Origin: JAFGHJ01 sp964606065
Lineage (GTDB): Bacteria; Hydrothermota; UBA3072
Assembly (NCBI GenBank): GCA_964606065.1
Contig: CAZSEX010000001.1
Coordinates: 62,001 to 126,000, forward strand
Length of the DNA: 64,000 nucleotides
Direction of reading: 5' to 3'
Made by a program: the position numbers and the translations under genes. Every line of letters begins with the position of its first letter. Within the stretch, counting starts at the first letter, position 1. Below are positions 49,814-58,632 of this stretch, piece by piece. The notes below the pieces were generated by a model, which was given only the letters and a program-made list of their open reading frames with translations, was not told the DNA's origin and did not search any database.

Positions 49814-50426
49814 CATATTCCCCCCTGAATTTTTTATACACAATGATTCCTGAAACAAGAAAAGCGAAACCGGTAGCAAGAAACATAAAAACTATACTTT
49901 GTTTCCAGGATATATCTAGGAAGATACATACACCTGATATAAAAAGAGGGAGAAAGGATACGTATAAAAACCTTTTTAACCTACCTGTTTGAAGAAACTG
50001 CGAAATAAGACCAAAGAAGAAACAGGCCCCAAATGAAGCAATAGCGATTTCAGAGGGGAAAAGACGAACGCTGAATGCCGCGAAAGCTACAGACAAAAGA
50101 GATAAAGTTAGAAAAACCCATACTAATTTAGAGTAAGATCCTTTTGCTACATAATATCCGGTTTTCTCCCAGACAAATTTTCCTTTAAGTTTTCGAATAA
50201 GCCATGTGCCTGCAAAAAACAATATACCCAGACACGTCAAAGCAAAAAAAACCGCGTATATAGGTTCAATGGGTCCTGGCTTATAAAAAAACAGCATTAA
50301 GCCGAGCAACAAATAGGCTATACCGATACTAATTTCAGCCACCCCGTCTTGATACCCGTATCGCACAACTTCATTTTCCAAATCTTTCATATTTTCCGAT
50401 TTTTTTTCATTTAAGCTGCTCATCAT
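49806..50426 (-). CDS. Membrane protein, second of three paralogues
   Basis: A 206-residue paralogue: YGYQDGVAEISIGIAYLLLG, FVWEKTGYYVAKGSYSKLVW, LPLFISGVCIFLDI. Six helices. Either of two adjacent ATGs (50426, 50423) could start it. It overlaps the first paralogue by 20 bases. Function unknown. Confidence 0.82.
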   Translation of the reverse strand: MMSSLNEKKSENMKDLENEVVRYGYQDGVAEISIGIAYLLLGLMLFFYKPGPIEPIYAVFFALTCLGILFFAGTWLIRKLKGKFVWEKTGYYVAKGSYSKLVWVFLTLSLLSVAFAAFSVRLFPSEIAIASFGACFFFGLISQFLQTGRLKRFLYVSFLPLFISGVCIFLDISWKQSIVFMFLATGFAFLVSGIIVYKKFRGEYDG

Positions 50427-51009
50427 ACCTACTTCTAAAAGCTCTGAACGCTTTTAAGCCTGATATAAGAATCGCGATACCTGTGGGGCAAAAGACGATA
50501 AAATTTAGGATTATTTCGTTTGGATTTTTAAAGAAAATCGAAATTATACCGACCATCAGCGGAATTGCAGAAATAATAACGAATCTTCTTAATCCGGAAG
50601 AGAAATATATAGATAAAAGAATGGAAAAGATAAAAATTCCCAGGAGGAAACCTTTAAAATGTACCCCGACAAAAAGGTAGCCGAAAAAAGCAAGCAAACC
50701 CAATGTTATCGTAATGCCCGAAGGTACGGAATACTTATGCCGTAAAACAGCATAACCCCCTTTAGTCCATGAATATTTAGACCTAAAATATTTCCAGAGC
50801 AACAGAGGGGTAACGGAACCGACAATTATCATTGCTGCGCCGGCTATCTTCAAAACCGGATTTTCTTTATAGATATATATCAAAAAAGCGCCACCGCTTA
50901 CCAGTAAAAACCATATACCCCAGAGAATTTCCCAGATTCCGTCCTCCAACCACGACGCCTTTACCCTGTTTTTTAAAGTTTCGATTTTTTCGTTACTTAA
51001 TGCATCCAT
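50407..51009 (-). CDS. Membrane protein, first of three paralogues
   Basis: A 200-residue paralogue: SWLEDGIWEILWGIWFLLVS, YSWTKGGYAVLRHKYSVPSG, IPLMVGIISIFF. Six helices. AGGGAGAG precedes the ATG. First gene behind the promoter with the palindromic operator. Function unknown; tandem duplication is evident. Confidence 0.82.
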   Translation of the reverse strand: MDALSNEKIETLKNRVKASWLEDGIWEILWGIWFLLVSGGAFLIYIYKENPVLKIAGAAMIIVGSVTPLLLWKYFRSKYSWTKGGYAVLRHKYSVPSGITITLGLLAFFGYLFVGVHFKGFLLGIFIFSILLSIYFSSGLRRFVIISAIPLMVGIISIFFKNPNEIILNFIVFCPTGIAILISGLKAFRAFRSRYDEQLK

Positions 51010-51039
51010 AATCTCTCCCTTTGTTTGTTTTGTAGTTTA

Positions 51040-51054
51040 GTTTATATTATAAAC
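51040..51054. promoter_or_regulatory. Palindromic operator on the -10 box
   Basis: GTTTATATTATAAAC is a perfect 7-1-7 inverted repeat that covers the -10 box; a further half site GTTTATAC follows at 51057-51064. It is the obvious binding site for the winged-helix regulator encoded at the end of the operon. Confidence 0.65.
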
Positions 51055-51073
51055 AAGTTTATACTTTTGTCAA
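51046..51073 (-). promoter_or_regulatory. Promoter of the three-paralogue/regulator operon
   Basis: On the minus strand TTGACA (51073-51068), 16 bases, TATAAT (51051-51046): both boxes perfect. Confidence 0.8.
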
Positions 51074-51150
51074 GGGGGAATTTTTGCCACAAAGTCACCA
51101 AGACACTAAGGCTTTCAATTGTTGAAAATTAAAAAGTCAATTTTTAATCC

Positions 51151-51340
51151 GTAGCGCGGGGGTTTATCCTCCGTAAATCGCATGGTAGGGACGAGCCCCA
51201 ACGCTACTGAGATCATGGAAGTTCGTAGCGCGGGGGTTTATCCCCCGCAAATCGTATGTTGGGGACGAGCCCCAACGCTACTGAGAGCGTGGAAGCGTGT
51301 AGCGCGGGGTTTATCCCCCGCGAATCATCTGGTGGGGACA
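51151..51340 (+). repeat. Tandem array of a 57-bp double-hairpin repeat, period 74 bp
   Basis: Copies begin at 51151, 51225 and 51299, exactly 74 bases apart. Each runs from GTAGCGCGGGG to CCCAACGCTAC (57 bp; the third is cut short near 51340), holding two palindromes, GCGGGGGTTTATCCCCCGC and TTGGGGACGAGCCCCAA. Between copies lie 17-base linkers of the form TGAGnnCnTGGAAGnnn. A lone half copy sits at 56325-56349. The GTAG..CTAC frame with two hairpins is the same plan as at 13311-13381. Confidence 0.8.
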
Positions 51341-51347
51341 ATGAATT

Positions 51348-52337
51348 TTATATCTTAATCCAGGTTCCTTTTTTATGGCTTTCGATGATTTTATCTATAA
51401 CTTTCATATTGGCGACTGCGTCTTCGATCGGAGTCGGAACCTTTGACTCGTCCAATATTGCCTTGGAAAATGAATCTCCCTGGATTGTATATTGATTGCA
51501 CGCTTCAAAAATAATTTCTTTAGTTTTCGTACCTACCTGATGCATAATCTTGCTTTTGTTATCAGGTAAAGGAACAAATGGCATCGGCATTTCTATTTTA
51601 ACGTCCGCCCCCAATATATCAACGCGGCTATGCGCTGTCATTTGAGTCGAGCATGTGAATGTGGAAGTGCCCCCTTCGAATTCCAATACGGCGGATACCA
51701 GACGATCTATCTTCATTTTGGGATCGTATTTAATGGCAGCGCAAACACGAACAGGTTCGCTCCCAAAAAGGAATCGAGATGAAGATATGCAGTAGCAGCC
51801 TATATCTAATAAGCCTCCTCCTCCGGTTTCGAGCTGATTGCGTATATCTTTCGGATTATCATTATAATATGAAAAGATTGAATGAATATTTTTTAACTCG
51901 CCAATTTTTCCCTCGTCTAACAATTTTTTTGCCGTCTGCCATTGGGGGTGAAAACGATACATGCATGCTTCCATTACCTTTAAATCTGAAAATTTCTCCG
52001 CTTTTTGCTTAAGACCTTCAGCCTGCTTGAAATTCATTGAAATTGGTTTTTCGCATAAAACGTGTTTACCCATTTCTAATGATTTAAGCGTCCATTTCGC
52101 ATGGAGATGATTTGGAAGCGGTATGTATACAGCTTCAATTTCGGGGTCTTCGAGTAATTTTTCGTACGAGCCGTAAGCTCTGGGAATCCGGAGTCGGCGC
52201 GCGACATTTTCAGCCTTTTCGATATTGCGAGATGAAACAGCGCTGATTTGTGAATATTTTCCCTTTTGCATCGCGGGTATTACTTTTTCGACACCGATTT
52301 TTGCCGTACCTAATACTCCCCAGGATATTTTTTTCAT
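51348..52337 (-). CDS. Gfo/Idh/MocA-family oxidoreductase, first copy
   Basis: A 329-residue NAD(P)-dependent dehydrogenase: Rossmann motif VLGTAKIGVEKVIPAM, YIPLPNHLHAKW, and the signature GKHVLCEKPISMN, then a C-terminal alpha/beta domain with ETGGGGLLDIGCYCIS. Substrate is unknown, probably a sugar, sugar nucleotide or inositol; the family also includes trans-dihydrobenzenediol dehydrogenase-like enzymes, which this resembles by length. It is 17 bases downstream of the P-ATPase gene on the same strand. Confidence 0.92.
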   Translation of the reverse strand: MKKISWGVLGTAKIGVEKVIPAMQKGKYSQISAVSSRNIEKAENVARRLRIPRAYGSYEKLLEDPEIEAVYIPLPNHLHAKWTLKSLEMGKHVLCEKPISMNFKQAEGLKQKAEKFSDLKVMEACMYRFHPQWQTAKKLLDEGKIGELKNIHSIFSYYNDNPKDIRNQLETGGGGLLDIGCYCISSSRFLFGSEPVRVCAAIKYDPKMKIDRLVSAVLEFEGGTSTFTCSTQMTAHSRVDILGADVKIEMPMPFVPLPDNKSKIMHQVGTKTKEIIFEACNQYTIQGDSFSKAILDESKVPTPIEDAVANMKVIDKIIESHKKGTWIKI

Positions 52338-52354
52338 TCTGTTTTTCTAAAGAA

Positions 52355-55141
52355 TTAGTTGGATGCTTTTTCTACAGGTCCTGCCGAGGATAATATATTT
52401 CTTCTTTTTAATAGCTTCATTAATTCGAATATGCCGAGGTATACGGCGGCTGCTCCAAGAACATAAATCCAGTCTAAGAATGAGATGCTCGCGAACGAAA
52501 GGAATTTATGGAAAACCGGTCCGTATACTCCCAAAAAGACCATACCGGTAGAACCGACTATGGACCACAGAAGTATTTTATTTGTCCAGAAATTCTTACT
52601 GAATATCGAATCCTGCTCGAATCTTCGGGAAAGAATATTCGCGAACTGACAGTATGCTATGGTTAAATAACTGATGGTGGTGGCTTTCGCGTAAAGAAGT
52701 GTTTTCTCCATGCCTACATTCAAAGTTATTTCGTTTCTGAACATAAAAAGAGCGAAGTTGGTAAATGCCAGCGCCCCTATTATAATCCCCAGAAGTCCGA
52801 CCTCGAGAGCCGTGAACCGGTTAATTATGTAATCTTCCTGATTTCTGGGTTCGGAATTCATTATTCCCTCGGGAGGCGGGTCGTAGGTAAGAAACGTAAG
52901 CGGCATTATTTCCGCTAAGAGGTCGATTGCCAGTATTTGTATGGCGAGAATTGGGATAGCCCAATTTTTCAGAGCTACGGCGGCGAGTCCCAGAATGACG
53001 ATCGCCAGTTCCGCGCCGTTGGTGGTCATGGATGCGAGAACGGTTTTCCTAAGATTAGCGTATATGGTTCTTCCTTCTTTTACCGCGGAGACCAGAGTGG
53101 GGAAGCTGTCGTCGAGGAGTACCAGTTGTGCCGCCTCCTTTGCCACATCCGTGCCTGTTTTCCCCATAGCCACTCCGATGTGCGCGCTTTTTAAGGCTGG
53201 CGCGTCGTTTACACCGTCACCGGTTACGGCAACAATCTGTTTGTCCTCTTCCAGCAGCTTTACAACTCTCAGTTTATCTTCCGGATTCACTCTCGAGAAA
53301 ATAATCGATTCACTCTTTTTTAATATCTTCGACAACTCTTTATCGTTCATGTCTTCGAGTTCTTCTCCGGTTACTACCAGCGGTTCCTCTTCTCCCGAAA
53401 GCTCTATCTCCTTGCCGACGGCTTTGGCGGTTATGGCGTGGTCGCCTGTCACTATATAGGTCCTTATTCTTGCCGAGTGACAATCCCTGATTGCTTCCTT
53501 TACTCCTTCTTTTGGCGGATCTATCATTCCCATCAGTCCCAGGAAAATAACGTCTTTTTCTATCTCTTCCATTACGTAATCACTGCCATCGGTTTCCAGA
53601 GGGCGGTACGCTATGGCAAGAACTCTCAGGGCGCGGCTTGAATATTGTTCATTTAATTTTCTTATATTCTCTTTATCCTTCTCTGTTATAGTTTCCTTTT
53701 TCCCGTTTCTATATATGTATTTGCTTATTGAGAGAACGCTGTCGGTCCCCCCCTTCATTGTCAGGACCTGGCGGTCTTCGAATTGTCTGACGGAACTCAT
53801 GCGTTTTCTCTCCGAGTCGAATGAGAATTCGTGTAATTCGGGATTTTCTTCATCTTCTTTCGGGGACCGGGTTCCTAATTTTGTGGAAAGAGTTATTAAT
53901 GCCGCTTCCGTGGGGTCGCCTATTGGATACCATGAACCGTGGTTCTCGTCCGGTTCGTGTATTTCCGCGTTGGATGCCATCGTCGCGGCGTCCAGCATAA
54001 CCTCCATTTCTTCGATTTCTTCATTTGTGAGAGGTTCTCCGTCTTTTTCTCTGATTTTTCCCTCAGGTTTATAGCCTACGCCGGTTACCTCGTACTCTTT
54101 TCCGTCGAACCATACAGTGGTTACAGTCATTTCATTTTTGGTCAGGGTTCCGGTTTTATCCGTTGCTATAACTGTTGTCGAACCGAGTGTTTCTACCGAG
54201 GAAAGATTTTTGACGACCGCTTTTTTATTTGCCAGACGGTTGCTTGCGGTAGAGAGCGCTACTGTAACCTGAGCCGGAAGCGCCTGCGGCACAGCCGCTA
54301 CAGCGACTCCCAGAGCGTACATCATGCTGGTAAAAAAACTAAACCCCTGAAGCTGTGAGACAAAGAAGAGGAGTACACTCAGAACTAAAACAATCGCGGT
54401 CAAACGGTAGCCCAGAACTTTTAATTCTCTTTCCAGGGGAGACTCCGCTTTGCCTGTTTCCTCGGTCATTGCCGCGATTTTACCCATTTCCGTGTTCATG
54501 CCGGTCGCCACCACGACTCCGAGAGCGTTTCCGGACGCCACTGTAGTTCCCAGGTAAACCATATTACCTCTGTCCGCCAGAATAGCTTTTTCTTTTATTG
54601 CGTTGCTGTGTTTTTCCTGGGGCATGGATTCACCGGTAAGAGAAAAATCATTTGTTTCAAGATTAAAAGACTCGATTACTCTAATATCCGCGGGTATCTT
54701 GTCTCCTGTTTCGATTTTTATTATATCGCCGGGAACGAGCTCGTCCTGAGGAATTTCGCTCAATTTTCCGTCTATTATTACCGAAGCCGGAGATTTAATA
54801 AGGTCTTTTAGTTTGTCCAGTATTTTTCCGGCTTTAAATTCCTGAATAAAACCTATTATTGCATTTATAATAACTATAATGAACATTACGGTTCCGTCGC
54901 GAAAATTCCCTATAAAATAAGATATTCCGCCAGCGACTATCAGGAGAATAACCATTACATCTCTGAACTGAGAGATGAATAGAAGCCACTTGGGAACACC
55001 GCCTTTGCCCTGAAGTTCGTTCTTCCCGTATTTTTTTAAGCGTTCCTTTGATTTATCTCTGGGGAGACCTTTTTTAGAGGTACCCAGATTTTCCATGGCT
55101 TTTTCCGCGGTTAACTGGTAATATTTTATTTCTTCATTCAT
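52355..55141 (-). CDS. P-type ATPase, calcium-transporting (SERCA/PMCA-like) group
   Basis: A 928-residue cation pump. N-terminal cation-ATPase domain with YQLTAEKAMENLGTSKKGL; actuator motif TGES (FSLTGESMPQ); phosphorylation motif DKTGTLTKNEMT; hinge TGDGVNDAPALKSAHIGVAM; C-terminal cation-ATPase helices including EIMPLTFLTYDPPPEG. The membrane-4 motif VAAVPQALPAQ replaces the usual VAAIPEGLP of calcium pumps: the glutamate after the proline is glutamine, so calcium specificity is uncertain and another cation is possible. Confidence 0.9.
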   Translation of the reverse strand: MNEEIKYYQLTAEKAMENLGTSKKGLPRDKSKERLKKYGKNELQGKGGVPKWLLFISQFRDVMVILLIVAGGISYFIGNFRDGTVMFIIVIINAIIGFIQEFKAGKILDKLKDLIKSPASVIIDGKLSEIPQDELVPGDIIKIETGDKIPADIRVIESFNLETNDFSLTGESMPQEKHSNAIKEKAILADRGNMVYLGTTVASGNALGVVVATGMNTEMGKIAAMTEETGKAESPLERELKVLGYRLTAIVLVLSVLLFFVSQLQGFSFFTSMMYALGVAVAAVPQALPAQVTVALSTASNRLANKKAVVKNLSSVETLGSTTVIATDKTGTLTKNEMTVTTVWFDGKEYEVTGVGYKPEGKIREKDGEPLTNEEIEEMEVMLDAATMASNAEIHEPDENHGSWYPIGDPTEAALITLSTKLGTRSPKEDEENPELHEFSFDSERKRMSSVRQFEDRQVLTMKGGTDSVLSISKYIYRNGKKETITEKDKENIRKLNEQYSSRALRVLAIAYRPLETDGSDYVMEEIEKDVIFLGLMGMIDPPKEGVKEAIRDCHSARIRTYIVTGDHAITAKAVGKEIELSGEEEPLVVTGEELEDMNDKELSKILKKSESIIFSRVNPEDKLRVVKLLEEDKQIVAVTGDGVNDAPALKSAHIGVAMGKTGTDVAKEAAQLVLLDDSFPTLVSAVKEGRTIYANLRKTVLASMTTNGAELAIVILGLAAVALKNWAIPILAIQILAIDLLAEIMPLTFLTYDPPPEGIMNSEPRNQEDYIINRFTALEVGLLGIIIGALAFTNFALFMFRNEITLNVGMEKTLLYAKATTISYLTIAYCQFANILSRRFEQDSIFSKNFWTNKILLWSIVGSTGMVFLGVYGPVFHKFLSFASISFLDWIYVLGAAAVYLGIFELMKLLKRRNILSSAGPVEKASN

Positions 55142-55162
55142 TGGAAAATAATAGCGAGAAAG

Positions 55163-55593
55163 TTATATTTTCCCCGGACAATCTTTAATTCTGTTCAGTC
55201 CTTCTCTTATTTCGTTTTCATCCAGAGCATAGCTGAGACGGATTCTCGAAGGAGCGCCGAACCAGCTGCCCAGATATCCTATTACTTTATAATCCATATA
55301 AAGTTTGGTCGCGAATTTTTTAGGTTGAGACGCTTTCGGAAGCACGTAAAAGGCTCCTTCCGGCTTCCAGAGACTTAAACCCATCTCCTTTAGTCCTTCG
55401 TATATTATATCTTTTCTTTCTTCCATATTTTGAGCTGATTGGTTACGTATGATTTCGGGCTTTTCATCGCTTTTAGAGCCATATTCTGTCCTACCAGGTT
55501 GGTGTTCATGGAAGTGTGTGTTTTCATTTCGATAATCTTATTCACGAATTTCTGGTCGAGACTCCACAAATAAGCAACACGGACGCCGCACAT
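55163..55593 (-). pseudogene. 3' remnant of a class I aminotransferase (aspartate aminotransferase type), frameshifted
   Basis: Two frames carry consecutive C-terminal parts of the family. 55593-55405: MCGVRVAYLWSLDQKFV, THTSMNTNLVGQNMALKAM. 55426-55163: EERKDIIYEGLKEMG, WKPEGAFYVLPKA, WFGAPSRIRLSYALDENEI with the substrate-binding arginine. The change of frame falls in a purine run around 55415-55428. The N-terminal half, with the PLP lysine, is missing. Confidence 0.8.
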
Positions 55594-55900
55594 CCTTTTT
55601 ATCGGATTTTTTTATTTGAGGTCTTTCTTTTGAGGCTTCTTTTTCCGCTTCTTCCTCTCTTTGAATCGAAGCTTCAACCGACAGAAGAATAATTTTGACA
55701 TCTTCGAGGGAAGCAAATTTCTCCTCTAAGAAATCAAGAACTCCTTCTGTTTCTTTTGAAGAAAGAAGAATTTTCATCAGTGTTCTCTCGACTGTTATTT
55801 CCTCGTTCCAGTAAGTCAAAACAGGCTGTTCTTTTAAAGAGGATTCCGCCTCTTCTCTCTTCTCTCCGGGAATAACCATTTCGATTAAACGCAAAGCCAT
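55594..55900 (-). pseudogene. 5' remnant of a DUF389-family membrane protein gene
   Basis: Starting MALRLIEMVIPGEKREEAES, with VLDFLEEKFASLED and KIILLSVEASIQREEEAEK, this is the N-terminal cytoplasmic domain of DUF389 proteins. It continues for about 100 residues and then runs straight into aminotransferase sequence in another frame near 55594, so all membrane helices are lost. The joined frame continues to 55538 with meaningless residues. Confidence 0.7.
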
Positions 55901-56448
55901 ACGGTAAATATATCAAAACGAAACAAATATGTCAACAGCACTTCAGATTCGGAGAACCTGGATCCAGCCATTGGTTTTTTACCATTAGGGGCAGTTGCCG
56001 AAAGGAATTTGCCACGGGGAGTAATAATTATAGGGGGATGGTGTTTAACGCCATGACATTAGGCGTCTGGTAAACCTTTTAAATTCTTCTTTGTTCTTTT
56101 GTATATTGTTCCTAAGGATGAAAGCTTCAGGGTTTAAAATAGTGGATATTCGATGATTTTACTGTATTTAAGTCCGGCTCTGTCTTTAAGGTATACAAGT
56201 AATTCTGATCTGAATTATATGGGGACTGAATTGTAAAAACTCTATGCCCTCTGTGTTCTCCATGTGAGAATTTAATTTTAATTATTGCTTGGTAAAGTTA
56301 GGAAAAACTACAATTCCTAAATGTCGTTGGGGACGAGTCCCAACGCTACGGTTTTTTATCTGTGTTGGGCAGTACCTTCAATCATCCTTTATTGTTCTTC
56401 CGTGTTCTCTGTGGGCTTTGGTGTTCAAAATAAGTTCTTTTAAAGCCC
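55901..56448. other. Long intergenic region before the transglutaminase gene
   Basis: No gene supported. It holds scraps of the window's dispersed motif (CTCTGTGTTCTCCATGTGAG near 56250, CGTGTTCTCTGTGGGCTTTG near 56401) and the half copy of the 57-bp repeat at 56325-56349. An open frame from 56289 crosses into the transglutaminase gene but its first 69 codons have no ribosome binding site and translate repeat scraps. Confidence 0.5.
56325..56349 (+). repeat. Solitary half copy of the 57-bp repeat
   Basis: CGTTGGGGACGAGTCCCAAC followed by GCTAC matches the right-hand hairpin of the units at 51151-51340, with one change. Confidence 0.7.
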
Positions 56449-56476
56449 TTGACTTTAAAATAAACAAAGTTATTTT
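56449..56476 (+). promoter_or_regulatory. Weak promoter candidate for the transglutaminase operon
   Basis: TTGACT (56449-56454), 16 bases, TATTTT (56471-56476); the start codon follows 19 bases later with AAGGAG between. Confidence 0.35.
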
Positions 56477-56495
56477 TTTTGAAAAAGGAGTAATA

Positions 56496-57902
56496 TTGAG
56501 CAAAATAAAAATCTGGGTTCCTGTTATGCTAATATTGGTAGGAATCAGCGTTATATTTTATATCACTGGAAGTTTTTCTAAACAGAAAGAAGTCTTTTCG
56601 GAAGATTTCTTTGAAAAAGGCGCGAATACCGAATATCTTGGTGTGTATCTTCAGGGTCATAAAGTGGGGTATCTGGCGTCCAGAATAGACACAGTCGAGA
56701 ATGGTTACAGGGTCTATTCTACAACATACCTTAAACTGGCTCCCGTTCCGGGAATGGAAAAGGAGGTTTCGTACAGAGTGGCTGCCAGTACCGACCTTAC
56801 GTATAATTTAAAAAGCTTCGAGTTTTCGATGACTTCTGGTGATTATTTTTTCGAGGCACAGGGAGAAAGACAAAATGGGAAACTTGCGGTGGATATGAAT
56901 GTAGCTGGGCAACAAAAAAAGGAAGTGTATGATATTAAATCTTCTTATATACCCGCGACAATTGAGGGTCTGGTTAAAACCGGGAAAACGGGTGAATTTC
57001 AATTTTTTGATCCCACTCTGCAGTCTATATTTGATATAAAGGTTAAAAATTTAGGTAAAGACACTCTGGATGGAGAACCGGTTACAAAGTACAGCGTCCT
57101 GCAGTCGGGAATGGAGATGGTTTTCTGGATTTCGGATAAAGGAGAACTTTTGCGTTCCGAATCTCCCATAGGTATGGTCATGAAAAAAGAAGAAAAAGTT
57201 GTGAAAGAGGACATCGAAACGGTCGGGTTTAAATTGTACGATTCCTATGCGATTAGAGTGGATAAAAGAATAAAAAATCCGCGTGAAATAACCATGTTGA
57301 AAGTCCGCCTCGATTCGGTCGATTTAACAGGACTTCGTATAGAAGATGACAGGCAAACACTGGAAAGTAATGTCCTGACAATCAAGACAGTCGAGCCAGG
57401 ACAGACGGGTAAGATTCCGAAGGATGTGGAGGAATTTTTACAGGCGACCGCTTTTATCCCTTCTGCTGATGGAAAGATAAAAAAGATAGCAAAAGAGGTT
57501 ACAGGAGACAGCAAAGGACTCGAAGCCGTCGAGAAAATAATTGACTATGTGGATAAAAGGTTGACGGATAAACCCACGTTTTCAATTCCCAACGCTCTCG
57601 ACGCCTTGAAATCGGGAGAGGGAGATTGTAATGAGCATGCCGCTCTCACGGTGGCGCTTCTTCGTGCCGTGGAAATTCCTTCCAGGGTCGAAGTGGGACT
57701 CGTTTATGTGAGCGGAGCTTTTTATTATCATGCCTGGGTGGGTGTTTATCTGGGAGGAAAATGGATATCCACAGATCCGACTTTCGCCCAGCTTATAGCC
57801 GATCCTACTCACATAAAATTAGAATATGGGGGTTTCGAGAATCAGGCGAAACTCTACAGGGTTATAAACAAACTTCAAATCTCGGTTCTGGATTATGATT
57901 GA
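56496..57902 (+). CDS. Membrane-anchored transglutaminase-like domain protein
   Basis: A 468-residue protein with one N-terminal helix (VPVMLILVGISVIFYI), a beta-rich region to about residue 300, and a transglutaminase-like core at about 335-445. The Cys-His-Asp triad is visible in GEGDCNEHAALTVALLRA, FYYHAWVGVYLGG and WISTDPTF. Bacterial members are often proteases or peptide-handling proteins rather than cross-linkers. Start is TTG at 56496, five bases after AAGGAG. It overlaps the ABC ATPase gene by eight bases. Confidence 0.9.
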   Translation: MSKIKIWVPVMLILVGISVIFYITGSFSKQKEVFSEDFFEKGANTEYLGVYLQGHKVGYLASRIDTVENGYRVYSTTYLKLAPVPGMEKEVSYRVAASTDLTYNLKSFEFSMTSGDYFFEAQGERQNGKLAVDMNVAGQQKKEVYDIKSSYIPATIEGLVKTGKTGEFQFFDPTLQSIFDIKVKNLGKDTLDGEPVTKYSVLQSGMEMVFWISDKGELLRSESPIGMVMKKEEKVVKEDIETVGFKLYDSYAIRVDKRIKNPREITMLKVRLDSVDLTGLRIEDDRQTLESNVLTIKTVEPGQTGKIPKDVEEFLQATAFIPSADGKIKKIAKEVTGDSKGLEAVEKIIDYVDKRLTDKPTFSIPNALDALKSGEGDCNEHAALTVALLRAVEIPSRVEVGLVYVSGAFYYHAWVGVYLGGKWISTDPTFAQLIADPTHIKLEYGGFENQAKLYRVINKLQISVLDYD

Positions 57903-58632
57903 AATCAAAAATCTTTCCAAGAAATTCGGAAAGGTTAAAGCGGTCGACAATCTTAATTTAGTAATTACCGGGGGGGAATTATTTGCTTTTTTAGGTCCCA
58001 ACGGAGCGGGTAAAACCACAACAGTCAAAATGATTACGGGACTTATATTGCCCACTGAAGGAGAAATTTTTATAAAGGGTATAAGCATGTTGAAAGAACC
58101 CGAAAAAGCCAAGAGCTTGATTGCGTATATTCCCGATGAACCTTTTCTTTATCCCGAGTTGACGGGTAAAGAATTCATATTTTTTGTCTCCAGACTTTAT
58201 GGTATGGAAAAAAATAAGATTGAGAAAAGAATGGAGTATTTGTTGGAAGAATTCGGTATAAAGGAGTGGATTGATTTTCCCTCTTTGGAATATTCACATG
58301 GTATGAGACAGAAAGTGGTATTCTTACAGGCTTTGATTCATGATCCTGATGTTATTATTATCGATGAACCCATGGTGGGTCTGGATCCGGTTTCAGCTCG
58401 GACTGTAAAAAAAATATTAAGGGAGAAGGTTGACGGCGGGGTTTCTGTTTTTATGTCCACGCATTCTCTCTCTCTGGCGGAAGAAATATCCGATAGAGTG
58501 GGGGTAATAGATAACGGGGTTTTAATAGAAACAGGTGAGGTGTCCGAGCTTAAAAAAAGTTCGGGTGAGACTTATTTGACTTTAGAAGAAATTTATTTTA
58601 AACTTACAGAGGAGGAAAAAAGTGCCGTGTAG
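57895..58632 (+). CDS. ABC transporter ATPase, ABC-2 exporter type
   Basis: A 245-residue ATPase: Walker A GPNGAGKTT, signature YSHGMRQKVVFLQAL (a degenerate form typical of ABC-2 exporters), Walker B VIIIDEPMVGLDP and H-loop MSTHSLS. No matching permease lies in the window; the following genes are purN and others. It is coupled to the transglutaminase gene and could work with a permease elsewhere. Confidence 0.92.
   Translation: MIEIKNLSKKFGKVKAVDNLNLVITGGELFAFLGPNGAGKTTTVKMITGLILPTEGEIFIKGISMLKEPEKAKSLIAYIPDEPFLYPELTGKEFIFFVSRLYGMEKNKIEKRMEYLLEEFGIKEWIDFPSLEYSHGMRQKVVFLQALIHDPDVIIIDEPMVGLDPVSARTVKKILREKVDGGVSVFMSTHSLSLAEEISDRVGVIDNGVLIETGEVSELKKSSGETYLTLEEIYFKLTEEEKSAV

Noticed and set aside
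51151..51340. Possible CRISPR array
   Set aside because: Repeat units are 57 bp with 17-base linkers that are similar to each other, which is the reverse of CRISPR design, and no cas genes are in the window.
52941..53459. A 172-residue frame antisense to the P-type ATPase
   Set aside because: Serine/threonine-rich shadow of a strongly conserved gene on the other strand; no signals of its own.
56289..56495. Upstream extension of the transglutaminase frame by 69 residues
   Set aside because: It translates the half repeat and intergenic scraps and has no ribosome binding site, whereas TTG at 56496 has AAGGAG and yields a normal membrane anchor.
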